Counted from the stretch's first letter, positions 45,651 to 57,843 are shown. The stretch: 64,000 bases of DNA from Gnetum montanum (GCA_015680685.1 MNCI01028452.1:1022408-1086407), one strand, 5' to 3'. Program-made: numbers and translations. Notes: generated from the letters alone by a model not told the origin.

Positions 45651-46385
45651 ATTAATTTTCAACATATAATATATGATGCTTCATCAAGTTTCAAAGAATT
45701 ATTAAGCAGACCATGTGGCTAATTAGAAAAATACTTCAAGTAGGACATGCTCATAGATGACTCTAAATAGACTCTTATAGATCTAAATCCCTTCTCTAAA
45801 AAGTAGGAGAAGTGCCCATACCAAAATCCAATGCCAAAGACTACCTACATACTCATATGTCACAAATATAAAGGATTAGAGTTGTGTAGTTTTAAAATGA
45901 GAGGATAATGGTTACGATAACATAAAAATTGAATGGATGTTTTCTACTTCTTTCAATCCCCATTTTAGAAGGGAAGCATCCTTTAGACCACCAAAAAGGC
46001 ATACTTTCTACGCTCTTCTTCACTTAAAAGAAGTGGCATCCTTAGAGCTTAAGTCTTTGTTCATGCACTTTTCAAATGTAGAGAGTAAAGTGAATATTGA
46101 GGGTATCAAACAACTCAAAGCTTATCTAACAATTGTAGATAAGAAGGTCTAATGACTAGGGTTATCAACTATAAAGCATAAAATTTAAATTTAATTTGAC
46201 AGGTAATTGAGTTTTAGAGATGCTTGTGTAACCCAAGTTAAGGAAGAAAAAGTTTGCTCCTTTTTCAGGAAAACGGTACCACTCTTTTTCCTTGATCAAG
46301 GTATTGCTTGAAATGTAAGTCATTTCTCTACCCATTGTAGTGATATAAATGCATATAAACTTGGAGGAACTCATTCCTTAATTTC
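45651..46385. other. AT-rich DNA with one unassigned short frame
   Basis: A plus-strand frame at 45,937-46,152 (MFSTSFNPHFRREASFRPPK) has no recognisable domain. Nothing else is seen. Confidence 0.3.
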
Positions 46386-46643
46386 AAACCTTGTGCATTC
46401 TACTCAAAGTTACTTTAGAAATTTGTGCTTTCAACCTGAAGTTACAATAGAAAATATGTATTTCCTACTTGAATTCATGATAGATATTTGTGCTTTCTAC
46501 ATGGAGACACAATAGAAATGTGTGTTCCCTACTCAAAGTCATGATAAAAATGCATGCTTCATACTTAAAGATAGAATTGAAATTAATGTTTCATACTTGT
46601 AAACACTAAAGAAATTTATGCTTCTTGCTTGAAGACACTTCTC
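46386..46643. repeat. 32-bp minisatellite, eight diverged copies
   Basis: Units start at 46,386, 46,419, 46,451, 46,484, 46,516, 46,548, 46,580 and 46,612, each 32 or 33 bp. The pattern is AAATNTRTGYTTYCTACTTGAAGWCACAATAG. Copies are strongly diverged but the register is kept over the whole array. 32 is not a multiple of three and stops occur in all frames, so it is not coding. Confidence 0.85.
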
Positions 46644-46775
46644 TTATCAAATTAGTCTACCCTTGTGTATCTTTTAATATCTTCTAAGAAAATAGTCAAA
46701 CATTAAGATGCTTCATGGATTCCAAATTACCCTTTTTTCTTTACTTTCATACAGAACAAAGTGTCTAACATCACA

Positions 46776-47169
46776 AATTAATTCTTGAAAAATAGGAAGC
46801 TGGTAATAATTAATGTAAATCTTGCTCCTGAACAAAAGGATATGCTACTAAATGTGGTTAACAGATGGTCAATAGCTTTTACTTGGTCATATCCCAAACT
46901 CACAGGGATTGATCCTAGGATATGTCAACATCATATCTACACTAATCCAACCATGAAGCCAAAGAGATAGCCATAGCGGTGGTTGAATCCCAAATTGAAG
47001 CAGATCATCAAAGAGGAAATTGAACAACTCCTCAATGTAGGGTTTATCTATCCTATTATGGATAGTGAGTGGGTTAGCCCACTCGTGATTGTGCCAAAGA
47101 AAGGTTGCAAGTGGTGGGTTTGCATCAACTTCTAGTTATTGAATATGGAAACATTCAAATATTACTTTT
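46776..47169 (+). pseudogene. Element D reverse transcriptase, N-terminal part
   Basis: Aligns with element A: VIINVNLAPEQKDMLLNVVN, LTGIDPRICQHHIYT, EEIEQLLNVGFIYPI, then SEWVSPLVIVPKKG, ending at METFKYY where element C is inserted. Similarity to A starts abruptly near 46,776, so D lacks its gag, protease and 5' LTR. Stops include TAG at about 46,968 and 47,135. Confidence 0.88.
47165..47169. other. Target-site duplication of element C, left copy (CTTTT)
   Basis: CTTTT precedes the C LTR; CTTTC follows at 54,293-54,297. Joining D across C with CTTTC gives KYYFPLPFVNQV, matching KDHFPLPFVDQV of A. Confidence 0.8.
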
Positions 47170-47964
47170 TGATAAGTGGTAGGATACCCCTACACTCAAC
47201 CATACAAATACAAGTGTTTCATGTGTGATCCGGTCGAACTCCAAGGACTAAGTGCTTACGTGCCTTAATGGAACACTCAGGGTTAATTAATCATTGTCTT
47301 TCCAAACTTACTTGTATTGTCACGGTTGTATGGTTAAGTAAAGCTTGAGCTATATGATTTTTTATAGCTTTTATATTTCTTATGTCTTATGCTAATGAAG
47401 GAGAGGGAGAGAGAACTAGGTGGCTAACTTACATTAACTATTCATTAACTAGTTTCTAAATGTTCCTAATACCAGCATCTGTTCCCACTTGCCATACACA
47501 TCCTAAAGTAGTGCAACGCTGCTAGGATAACCAAACGCTAATCGTTACTGGGTTACCAAGCACTACACGCATGCTAGAAATGGTCCTACTGAGTGTATTT
47601 AACTAAGGGGGTTGAAGGTTGAGAGAGATATTAATTAACTAGGAAAGCATTAAACAATAATTAATTACTAATTAGCTTAATTTGTATGTTGCAAGGTTTA
47701 TCATAAAGTTCATCTTTATTGTCATACACAAAATTATGCTCAGGTACAAATTGCTTGAATAAATATCTGTTCACTCTATGACTCCTACTACAGGCACACA
47801 GAAATAATTCTAACTCTGGAATAACAAAACTGCAAGAATCTATCTAAGGGTCTAAGTCTAACTATGTGGAACCAAGGGCGTTGCCTCTTATTTATAGAAG
47901 ATGAGGTAGGACACGATATCATGTATGCGATATTGCATGGTGGATGCGATATTGTGGTTCATAA
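47170..47964 (-). mobile_element. Element C, 3' LTR (minus strand)
   Basis: In element orientation it runs from a decayed TTATGAA start at 47,964 to ACTTATCA at 47,170. TATA box (CTATAAATAAGAGG) is complementary to about 47,885-47,900. The poly(A) stem is complementary to about 47,714-47,764. It is paired with 53,492-54,292. Confidence 0.9.
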
Positions 47965-50023
47965 TACCCCCATGATTGAATGAAAACTCATCCTTGAGTT
48001 CCTTACAAAATATTGGAAAGGTATGGGATTATTGACTTGAATGATAACTAATGGTGAATGGGATGATGTGTGGATGAATCAATCATTACAATACATGATA
48101 ATATTAGTATTCATAACTACAAGAATGAACACTATACAAAATTGACATACAGCCTTATTTGGCAGTTGAGAGAGAAGAGAGAGAGAGAAGAAGAAGAAGA
48201 AGATGTGTTGCTATCGATGCTAGGATTGTGCCTTCCATTGTCCATCTATAACCACACCATCAGTCTTATTCCTTGCACAATTATTCCAGCACCAGTCCAT
48301 CCTGAGTGTTTCCTCCAGATCCAGTCCATTGTTGTATGATTACCATCTGCACACACAACACAGTCACATATGAGCAAGGATAAGTAAATCACAATACAGT
48401 TGATACCTTGCCTTGGTGTAAGGTCCATTGGCTGAGTTGTGATATGGCTACTACAGATTCTAGAGATATAACATTGGTGACTACCCAAGGTGTAGGGGTT
48501 AGGAAAATTGAAAAAATTGGACCAGGGCCCCCATGACTAAGAGTGATCCTCCGGTAGTGATAGAATGAAAAAATATAAGGAATAAGAAAGATGGAGAAAA
48601 AGAAATAATGGAAACATCGATAAAATGGATGTCAGAGATGGGAATGAACAAAACAAATGTTGATTGCAACAACGTTTAAAGGAAAGAAGTTAACTGGTGC
48701 ACCAAATAGTAATGCCAGTTGATCCTCCCCAAAGTAGGTTCATGCCCTTGATGCCTTGACAATCCCACATTCAAAGAGTCTGTAGGCTCTGGAAATGTCA
48801 TTTGTGAGCAAGAGTTAAAGTATTAACCACAAGAATTCACCAAAAATAAAATAATGCATCAACCAAAATATAGACTATTGATACAACTGGCAATGAGGTG
48901 GAAAATGTAGAAAGAATGATGAGGAGAAGAGAATGGAATGGAGTCCCAGGAACAAGGTGGTGTACAGCCACTTGTGTATGTATGGTTAATGTGAATGAGT
49001 AGATCTCATTCCAAATCCAACCTCAAAAAATCCACATCCAATGACTTTTCATTAATACACTTGGCTAATCCATCCAGTTGAAGTAATAAGAATGCTTCCG
49101 CCAAAGAGTCACCACCATTTCGAGAAAATGAGAAAGGGAAAAGTAGGAAGCGAGAGAGGGCCTTAGTTAAAGGGAACATGTTTTCTTAGTTCCATAACTA
49201 GTGCTTGTAGCCCAAATAATTATTTTGTCTAAGGGGTGTGCTTTGAATTCTCACTTTTTTTTTTTCTTTTTCCTTCTTTTTTTTCGTGAGAACCACACCA
49301 TGCAAAGATTTATTTTTACTAGCTCAACTTCCTGATAATGAAGCAATGTCAGAATGGTAAGGAAAACTCAAGAATAAAACATCCAAGCACTCAAGAGAAT
49401 GGCCAGCACAAATGCAGCAAATCCCCTTGAAGTCACACCCTTTTCAGTCCTTGAGTCCTTCCTCAGTTTGAGAAATGGCCAGTCACCAATTCGTTGATAC
49501 TTTTATTATTAAGAAAGGGACTGTATAGTTCCTAGCCAAGAGAGACCATAGAAATTTATAAATGCATGGATGATATGGACTCATTTCCTATTATATCAAA
49601 AGAACCATACCTTAGTATCGATGTTATAACTCAAAGGTAAAAACCAAACATTAGCAATCAATAGAATACAGTTCATACCACCATCAGGAGCACTAATTAG
49701 GTGACGAACCTAACAAAACAAACAAAGATAAAAATAAGAACAAAAACAAAAACAAAAACAAACAAAACACACAAAGAAATGAAAAAGTATCAACGGTGTT
49801 GCAAAAAAAAAAAGTTAAAGAAATTTGTAAAACAAAAACTTAAAAAGGAACCGAGGGCCTCAATTGGTTAGCAAAGGTGGCCATCTCCCCCATGACTAAG
49901 TTGGAAGGGGGAGATCCAAAATAGTGAGCAGGGTCATCCCTTCTTAGAGGTATTATGTGTACTGACCATTCTAAATTCATGGTAAGGTTTTGTTTGTTGC
50001 ACATTGATTAACAATCTCTTATT
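47965..50023 (-). other. Element C 3' non-coding region
   Basis: In element orientation it contains a PPT-like copy (TTAGTCATGGGGGAGATGG, complement of 49,881-49,899), a T-rich tract, the GGGGAGGA box (complement of 48,717-48,738), a second PPT-like copy (complement of 48,521-48,544), the acceptor-like TTGTGTGTGCAG (ending at 48,347), a (GA)n microsatellite (plus 48,168-48,203) and the final PPT at 47,965-47,976. The order is the same as in element A. Confidence 0.75.
48168..48203. repeat. (GA)n/(GAA)n microsatellite in C 3' region
   Basis: GAGAGAGAAGAGAGAGAGAG followed by AAGAAGAAGAAG. The matching place in A (26,056-26,080) is a shorter CT-rich stretch. Confidence 0.85.
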
Positions 50024-53000
50024 AAGGCTTTGGTCTGACTTTTTTAGGAATTTCCAACTTTCCCTAGTTGATGTTTTCCAGGTTAAGGTTTGGAAGTTGG
50101 TGACAGACTTGCTCGAGTACATCTATGCTTTCGATGTAAGCACTAGTTATTCCCTCAGTTAGTTTCATGCACGTTAGTGAGTTGCTCTATTGATCAACTA
50201 TCAGCCACTGGGTGTCTCTTTGTTGTATGGCTGTTGCATACAGGCATTTTTGTAGGTTAAGGTCTTATGCATACCAGTTGCATGCAGGCAATGCTAAACT
50301 TTGCCCAACCCATAATCTCTGCACCCAATTGCACTCTGTATCACTATATGTGATGCATGGAACCTTCTTCTTCTTGATCTTTCCAAAAGTGTTTTCCTTA
50401 GATATTTCCAAGGAAAGATCACAGATTTCTAGGTGTGCATCTATAGTACTTAGCCATGCCCTTCCCATTATTATTTGGAAGTCCCGTTTATCGTTATTCA
50501 CTTGTATCACTAGGAAATTAGCTGGGTACGACCACCCACACATAGTGGTGACGATGTCCTCCACTAGTCCCAAGGGGATAGTGATAGATTGGTTTGTCAG
50601 ATCTAGGTGAATATTTCTCTTCCTTAATGGAGGCAGGTTCCAGGCTTTGTACATTTCTTATGATATTAAGTTGACTCCAGAACCTGAGTCCAGAAGAGCT
50701 TTGCATGGCTCATTCCCAACGATTTGGAGATAGATTAGGGGGCTTCCAAGATCAGAGAATTTCCTGGAAAGGTGGCCAACCTTAATCCAGTCAGTAATGA
50801 CATGTGTTAACATAACCATATGCGTTGAGCTCAGTGTTTTGTTTGAAGGGAGCTCTGAAGCCTTCTTTGATGGGGAGGCGTTTAGAGGTTCAACTGCTTG
50901 TGGTTGTAAGGGCTTGGTTGGACTATTGGCTCTGAAGAAAGGTCTTTTCTTCATATGATTGTTAGAACCAATAGTGGGTTGACGATTTATAGCCCTTGCG
51001 GCATTGCGTTGCTGCTGTTGAGTAGGGAGTTCCCCTTGCATTGCTGGAGTGGGTGGTAATGGAGCTATTAGTGTGAGAGTTGCAGATGAATTTGAAGCAT
51101 GGTATGTTTGTGGGCTATCTTCCCTAGGAGAAGGCGTTCTATAATATTCATGAGCTTGGTAGTGATGTTGTGGTGTAACATAACTAACAGAGTCACGTGG
51201 AGAGATTAGATGCTGCACGTAGTAGCCATATGGGTCAGGTTGCCGGTAGGGGTATTGTTGCCTTGGTGGTGGCATCCCCCATGATTGTGGGTATTGCCAC
51301 TGTTGATGTTGCTCAACCGGTTGTGGTGGAGTTCCACTTGGATAATATGTTGAAGGTTGGTGGAACTTCCTTGGGTTACCTTGGGGATAAGGTAATCATT
51401 GGGGTGTTTGTCGTTTATTTAGTCACGGGTTGAGTGCATGCACCCTAGACTCTTGTAGATGTGAGATCACTGGGCAACATCCCTTAGGATGGTCATATTG
51501 GCATATCTCGCATCCACCATCATTTTCTATGTTTGAATCCACAACCTCTTCTATGATGGCCATTTTACCCTTACCCTTGTTATGTGCATTCTCTACTTCT
51601 CTCTTTTTCTTTTTGTCGTGGTCAATACCTTGCTCCCTAGACTCCTCTACAATTTTAAGAATAGTTTTAAACCTACTATCCAAGGAGTCCCACATTTGGT
51701 CTACCTTTGCCAATACTTCTATTGTTAAATTTTGGAGAGGCAAAGTTTTCCTATTCAACATCTCTTCGAGTGGTGACTCTTCTTCCTCCTCACAAAATCT
51801 CACTCCCCTTTTTTGGAGGGAAGGATCTCGGTTGTATTCTTCCGCACTTTCTCTCTTTCATATCTCACCTTCTTCTTTGAATACTTGCTCTAGCAATCTA
51901 TGAATTTGATGAGACCTAAGCTCCGATAACCTTCCTTGGGCATACGTCCTAAGGGTTCTTCTTGTTTCATTCCTAAGTCCATCCACGAGATAGCGTAGTT
52001 GATCCCGCTACAAATAACCATGGCTAGGGCAATGATGTAATAGTGTGTAATAGCAGCCCATGGCAGCATCCAAGGGTTCATGATTTACTTCCATCCTTGG
52101 ATTTGTTTTCATAGGTTAGACACTCGGGAGTATGTTTGGTACTTATCATTAAATAGTTCTAACATTGTACTCCACCTCCGAATGGATTCCGGTTCTAAGG
52201 ACTAGTACCAGTTTTCAACTTCTTTCACTAGTGTCCTTGGGAACAACTTCAGTTTTTGCCATTCATTTTCTATGTTCTTCAAGGCACATGCATCATGGAA
52301 TGCTTGTAAATGATTTTGAGGATCAGTGTTGTATCCCCCTTCAAATCGTGGGATGTTGTTCATGTCGAGCCTCTTGATCCTACTATTCTTTTGGTGCCTT
52401 GTTGGAACTCTTACGGCCTCTGTTATATCTAGCATGCTTCTAGTTGCGAGTAGGGGTTCTTCGTGATTGTCTCATTCATAGTGTCTATGGTGTCTACAAG
52501 ATTCCCTACTCTCCCTTCTTTTATGCCTTGATTCTTTAGAATGCCCTCGTCCTCATTCTCGACTGTCTCATCGATGTTTTTCACTTTATTTTCCCTTATC
52601 ATCATGATTGGTTTCCCTATGACTGCGTCCGGATACTGAAGGAGAGGGTGAAGGTGATGATGAAGGTGAAGAAGAAGGAGAACCATCACCATGACAATGT
52701 TTTCTACCTTCTCTTTGGTGGTCTCAGCCTCAATCGTGATCACGATCAGAACATCCATCCTTATCATGTGTTTGTATTCCTTCTTTGAACACTTCGTGTT
52801 TGGGGGATCAGAACCAGGGTTGTGAATAGTGGAGTGAAGGTTCTAATACACCACCTCTTGACCATCGTTAGGAGGAGGAACATCGTTTTGTGGGGAACTT
52901 GTTGGAGCAGGTTCACCATCCTTAATTTCGCTCAAAACGTGCGGAGCGTTATGGGGCCATTTACCCTTCAAGGATGTATGGTATCTCTCTTGTCGCAAGT

Positions 53001-53346
53001 CCCTTTGACGTTGCACTTTTGTGGGATGATAGTCCCTTGTGTCATGATCACATGCAACTTATTCTGCATATAAAAACGGCATGCCTATTCATGTAAGAGC
53101 ATGAAGGAGCATGTTGGGGACTGATCGGTCTGGAGGCAATACTATGTTATCCTCCAAGTCTCTCCAACGCAGTTGTTCATCTTAGTGGAGAATAAAGGTG
53201 AAATCGGGTACATACTCATCGGGATGAATTTATACCGCACGAAACTATTAAGGAACTAGCGGATTTTGGTTATGTGTATTATGCCACCAACTGCCTCTTA
53301 TGTTAGTCCTAGGCGGTGAAGTGCTTTTATGCGAAGAAGAAGACAT
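50024..53346 (-). pseudogene. gag: Element C gag-protease, pol deleted
   Basis: Starts at 53,346 with MSSSSHKSTSPPR. It continues with YIHPDEYVPDFTFI and RWRDLEDNIVLPPDRSVPN, a Ser/Arg-rich part, the gag core (LQAFHDACALKNIENEWQKL, 52,390-52,200), a C-X2-C-X3-H-X4-C knuckle (CEICQYDHPKGCC, about 51,495), a Gln/Pro/Tyr-rich tail and the protease. The protease keeps the catalytic ALLDSGSGVNLIS and the FQIIMGRAWL block. A TAA (50,658) replaces the Gln of element A. After the protease (about 50,265) A-like sequence continues to about 50,030 and then jumps to the region just before the end of integrase. RT, RNase H and integrase core are absent. Confidence 0.88.
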
Positions 53347-53472
53347 CTTGTCTTGTTCGGTGTGCGATGTACCGTTGTCTTATCTTTCTTTGATTAACCC
53401 TAAGGGTTCGTTCTAACATTCCAATGATATGAATGATTTCCTATGTTCTACGCAACACACAAACAACTAAGT

Positions 53473-53490
53473 CCCCAGCAACGACACCAA
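53473..53490 (-). promoter_or_regulatory. Primer binding site of C, tRNA-Asp type
   Basis: In element orientation TGGTGTCGTTGCTGGGGA lies one base after the 5' LTR. It differs from the tRNA-Asp complement at three C-to-T positions. Confidence 0.85.
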
Positions 53491-53491
53491 T

Positions 53492-54292
53492 GATGAGTGG
53501 TGAGGTACCCCTACACTCAACCATACAAATACGAGCATTTCACGCGCGATTCGATCAAACTTCAAGGATTAAGTGCTTACACGCCTTAATGGAACACTCA
53601 GGGTTAATCAATCGTTGTCTTCCCAAACTTACTTGTATTGTCATGGTTGTATGGTTAAGTAAGCTTGAGGTATATTATTTTTTATAGCTTTTATATTTTT
53701 TATGTCTTATGCTAATAAAGGAGAGGGAGAGAGAACTAAGTGGCTAACTTACATTAACTATTCATTAACTAGTTTCTAAATGTTCCTAACACTAGTATCC
53801 ATTCCCACTTACCGTACACATCCTGAACCAGTGCAACGCTGCTGGGATAACCAAACGCTGATCGTTACTGGGTTACCAAGTGCTACATGCATGCTCGAAG
53901 TGATTGTACTGAGTGTATTTAACTAAGGGGGTTGAAGATTGAGAGAGACATTAATTAACTAGGAAAGAATTAAACAATAATTAATTTCTAATTAGCTTAA
54001 TCTATATGCTGCAAGGTTTATCATAAAGTTCGTCTTTATTGTTGTACACAAAATTGTGCTCAGGTACAAATTGCCCGAATAAAGATCCGTTCACTCTATG
54101 ACTCCTACTGCGGGCACACAGAAATAATTCTAACTCTAGAATAACAAAACTGCAAGAATCTAGCTAAGGGTCTAAGTCTAACTATGTGGAACCAAGGGCA
54201 TCACCTCTTATTTATAGAAGATGAGGTAGACACGATATCGCATATGCGATATCGCATATGCGATATCGCATACGCAATATCGCGGCTCATCA
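53492..54292 (-). mobile_element. Element C, 5' LTR (minus strand)
   Basis: Element orientation runs from TGATGAGCCGCGATATTGCG (54,292) to CCACTCATCA (53,492). U3 begins with tandem GATATCGCATATGC units (plus 54,232-54,283). TATA box is complementary to about 54,203-54,217. The poly(A) stem is complementary to 54,034-54,084. The doubled TTGGTAA motif and terminal hairpin are present. Confidence 0.92.
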
Positions 54293-54960
54293 CTTTCCAT
54301 TGCCATTTGTGAATCAAGTGTTGGACATCATTTCTAGGCATTGCTATTATAATTTTTTGGATGGTTATAGTGGTTATAACCAAATCAAGATTGTGCCAAA
54401 GGATTAGGCTAAAACAACATTCACAAGTCCATGGGGGACTTTTTTCATATCAAAAAATGCCTTATGACCTATGCAATACCCCTACCACATTCCAACACCT
54501 AGTCTTGAGTATTTTTTACCAAAAGATCGATAATGGGGTGGAAGTCTTCATGGATGACTTCTCCACGTATCTAGTACATTTGAGCAAGCTTTGGACCATC
54601 TTGATCAAGTGCTCAAAAGATGTGTGGAGACCAATCTTTGGCTCAATTGGTAGAAGAGCCATCTAATGGTCCAGGAGGGCCTTGAAAAGATTACGGTCAT
54701 CCAAGGAATTACCAGTCAACTAGAAATTGTAAAAGATGTTTGGTCATTCTGTGGACACACTAGTTATACCAAAGATTCATAGAGAATTTTTCTAAGATCT
54801 CAAAACCATTATTTGAGCTAACAAAGAAAGAGGCTCCATTTTTTTGGACCAAGGAATGTGAAAATGCATTCCAACAGCTAAAGGAAAAACTCGTAGAAAC
54901 TCCAATTCTACAAGTGCTAGACTAGTCCAAACCATTTCACGTCATGACAGATGCATCAAA
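54293..54960 (+). pseudogene. Element D reverse transcriptase, C-terminal part
   Basis: Resumes after C: PLPFVNQVLDIISRHCYY, FLDGYSGYNQIKI, TFTSPWGT, then the catalytic VFMDDFST (about 54,545) and a decayed GHxGYxxxFIENFSKIS region. Frame slips and stops are frequent (for example TAG at 54,408). Closely parallel to the RT of A. Confidence 0.88.
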
Positions 54961-55330
54961 TTATGCCTAGGGGGTCATGTTGATGTAGTTGAATGATTAG
55001 AAACATCCTTATTACATCCATTACACAAGCCAAATCATTGTGGGTGCACAACTAAACTATACCACCATAGAAAAAGAATTGATGGTAGTGGTCTTTGCCT
55101 TAGAGAAATTTAGGCACTATGTGCTTGGATACAAGGTGTTCATGCACATGAACCACCGTGAAATTCTTTTTCTAATGAATAGGCCAATGATGAGCCCTTG
55201 TGTCATACAGTGGCTAGTGATCTTGCAGGAATTCAATCTTACCATGGTAGATCAAAAGGAAACTAAGAATGTGGCACTTGTCTCAATTACGATGGGACAA
55301 CAAAGAAGAAGGAAATCCACTATTTGATTA
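54961..55330 (+). pseudogene. Element D RNase H domain
   Basis: GAQLNYTTIEKELMVVVFAL, FRHYVLGYKVFMHMNHREIL and VIQWLVILQEFNLTMVDQKE match the RNase H of A block for block. The final VVADHLSEL is disrupted by a slip near 55,270. About 50 bases later the sequence jumps past the whole integrase to A-like 3' non-coding DNA. Confidence 0.85.
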
Positions 55331-56960
55331 GTTTTTGGACAAACTCCTCTTTGTTGGGGCTATAACTGAATAATTTTGGTATTGATAACTAAGATATGGT
55401 TTCTTTTTCATGAAACTAGTAGTGAGTCCATGTCATCCACCCATCCACAAACTCTATGGTGTTTTCAGTTTTGTAAGTGTGAGCTCCCTTTTTATTAATA
55501 GAACTTTAAAAAACTTATGACCTTGGTAGTTTCTAGACTTGGAAAGGATTCAAAGGTTTGAATAGGGTGTGAATTCAAGGGGACTCAATACTATTTGTAG
55601 TCTTCTACTTACTTGGGTGCGTGGGTGTTTTCATGGATTTCTTACCATTCTGTGTTGACCAATAATAGGAAGTTGAATAAGTTTTTGCATGGTGTAGTTT
55701 CCATCCATAAAAATAAAAAAAATGATGGGAATTCAAGGCACACCCCTTATACAAAATAAATGAGCTACAAAAATTGGTTATGGGACTAAAAAGACATGTT
55801 ACCCATGCCTAAAGGTTTCCTCTAACTGAGGCTCTTTCTCACTTCTTGTTTTTCTTTTCTTCTTAAATAAGGAGCAGTGGTTGTTCTATGTGAGCACTCT
55901 TGTGTCTTAAGGGGGTGGACCAATCTTAGAGTAGTGATGCAAAGTCATTGAATGTGGTTTATTTTGGTCTAGACTAAGGATGGATTTTATTAGGTCATTT
56001 AAGCACAAAATTCACAAGGGACTTCATGTGACCCTAATCAAGAACTTCATCCCACTTTCTCTCTCTTAGCCATCTATGCTTTTCATGCCTCACCTCACTA
56101 CCAGTGTTCATGTCCTTCTTCGACATCTTAGTTTGATGTATCAAAATTTTTAGGTAATTTCTTCTAGGTTTTTGTACTTAACTTTTCGTAACCATTGATC
56201 ATCCATGGGGCCCATGGACTCCTTAGTTTGAGGATATGCAAGGGCAATAAAGGGCATGTGCCTACTTTGGGGAGGACCCACTTGCATACCTTTTGGTTAG
56301 AATAGTTAAGTGCTTTATCCTTAGGCATTCTCATAATCAAATCCTTTTGCATGTCCCATCGATGACATCTAATTGTGCATGTCTTCATAATGTTTTTTAG
56401 TGAAATTCTCTTTATTATTATTATTAATTCTTTAACCCTGTTCAAGCATTTAATAATGAGTTGCTTATCCATTTCACCCCATTTTCAGTCTTCCCACTAA
56501 TGATATTAAAAGAATCAATTCACCATAATCACAACCTAGCCAAGTGTAACTACCAATGAGACAAGGTATCTAAAAGTTATAAGTTACACATTACACACTA
56601 ATCTATGATTTTGTTGTGATTGTAGTGGGAAGCATGGACTAGAGGCAAGATTGTCTTCACCAATAAATCAATAGTAGCACCATGCAACGAGGCCCCTTCA
56701 TGATCATTATATCTTCTTCCTTGTTCTTGTTCTTCAGTTGCTAGAGGAGTTGGATGTAAACTTTGGCCAAGGTCTTCAATTCTATTTTCGTGAACATCCA
56801 GTTTCATAGAAGATTGTAGATTTGTATATTTGAGCACTTAGAATCTATCTGTTTCATCTTAGTTAGTTTGCATGTCAGTCAATAATTCCTTACCTTCCCA
56901 ATATTTTATAAGGGACTTATTCCATCTTTTGTTCACTCAAGGATGAGTTTTCATTTAGTC
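55331..56960 (+). other. Element D 3' non-coding region
   Basis: Joins RNase H directly to sequence like A 24,590 onward. It holds the block shared with A (55,790-55,858), the GGGGAGGA box (56,263-56,282), an acceptor-like TTGTTGTGATTGTAG ending at 56,625, and the final PPT context (TTTAGTCATGGGGGTATGATG). Confidence 0.75.
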
Positions 56961-56969
56961 ATGGGGGTA
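56961..56969 (+). promoter_or_regulatory. Element D polypurine tract
   Basis: ATGGGGGTA directly before the TGATGAAG LTR start, in the same context as in B. Confidence 0.8.
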
Positions 56970-57842
56970 TGATGAAGTGTATTTTGTCTAGTTCCAATAT
57001 TAGAGCCATGATATCAGATACCCAATATTAGAGACCAAAAAGTGATGTTGGATATCCAATATCGCGATATGTACATCAACTTATAAATATAACACTTGGG
57101 TGCATGATTTGGGAGTAATATTGGTAATAATGTAGCAAAGCTCTTGTAGTTTTTCTTTCCTAGAGCTAGAATATTTTCCCAAGTGCCTGCAAGAGGAGTC
57201 ATTAAGTGTATAGATCTTTATTCGAGCATTGTTTTACTTGATCATGGCAATGTGTGCAGCAATAAAGATGAGCTTTTTGATAAACCTTGCAACACTTTGG
57301 CTAGATTAAATATTTTCTTCATGCATTTAATGTTTTATGAAATTTCCTTTAATGTTTTAAGTAATTAAACTAAATTAAGCTACATTAAATAGTAATTAAT
57401 TAAGCACATAAGTACAACCACTTTGAGCATGCACATGATGCTTGGTAATCTCAGTAACACTTGATGTTTCATAACCCAACAACATTATACGTGTTCAAGA
57501 TGTGTAAAGAGAGTGGGACCAAATGCTTATGTTAGGATTAGTTAGACATTGGTTAGTTAGTTAGGTTAAATTAGCAATTAAATTACTTCACTCCTTTCAT
57601 TCTTTATTTTAAGCACCCAAAACATAAAACATAAAAATAATAAAAATCATATGCCTCAATTACACTTAACCATACTTCTACATATCATAAGTGTAATTGG
57701 GAAGACAACGAATGACTATTAGGACAAGGTCACTTCCTAGAGGCTAGTGTACTGAAAGACAGAGTCCACTGAATTCGACTAGATTACCCATCAATGCTTA
57801 GTGATTTGTATGGTTGAGCAGAGGGGTATTTGCCGCTCATCA
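56970..57842 (+). mobile_element. Element D LTR, flanked by PPT and primer site
   Basis: TGATGAAG start, GCCGCTCATCA end. U3 has GATATC/CAATAT words, a TATA box (TTATAAATATAAC, 57,081), the poly(A) stem CTTTATTCGAG...AATAAAG (57,216-57,267), a doubled TTGGTAA/TTTCATAA motif and the GAGC/GCTC terminal hairpin. It should be the 3' LTR of D because internal D sequence and a PPT lie upstream. Confidence 0.9.
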
Positions 57843-57843
57843 T

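Noticed and set aside
46386-46643. CRISPR-like array (regular 32-bp units)
   Set aside because: There are no unique spacers between conserved repeats; it is a continuous minisatellite in plant DNA.
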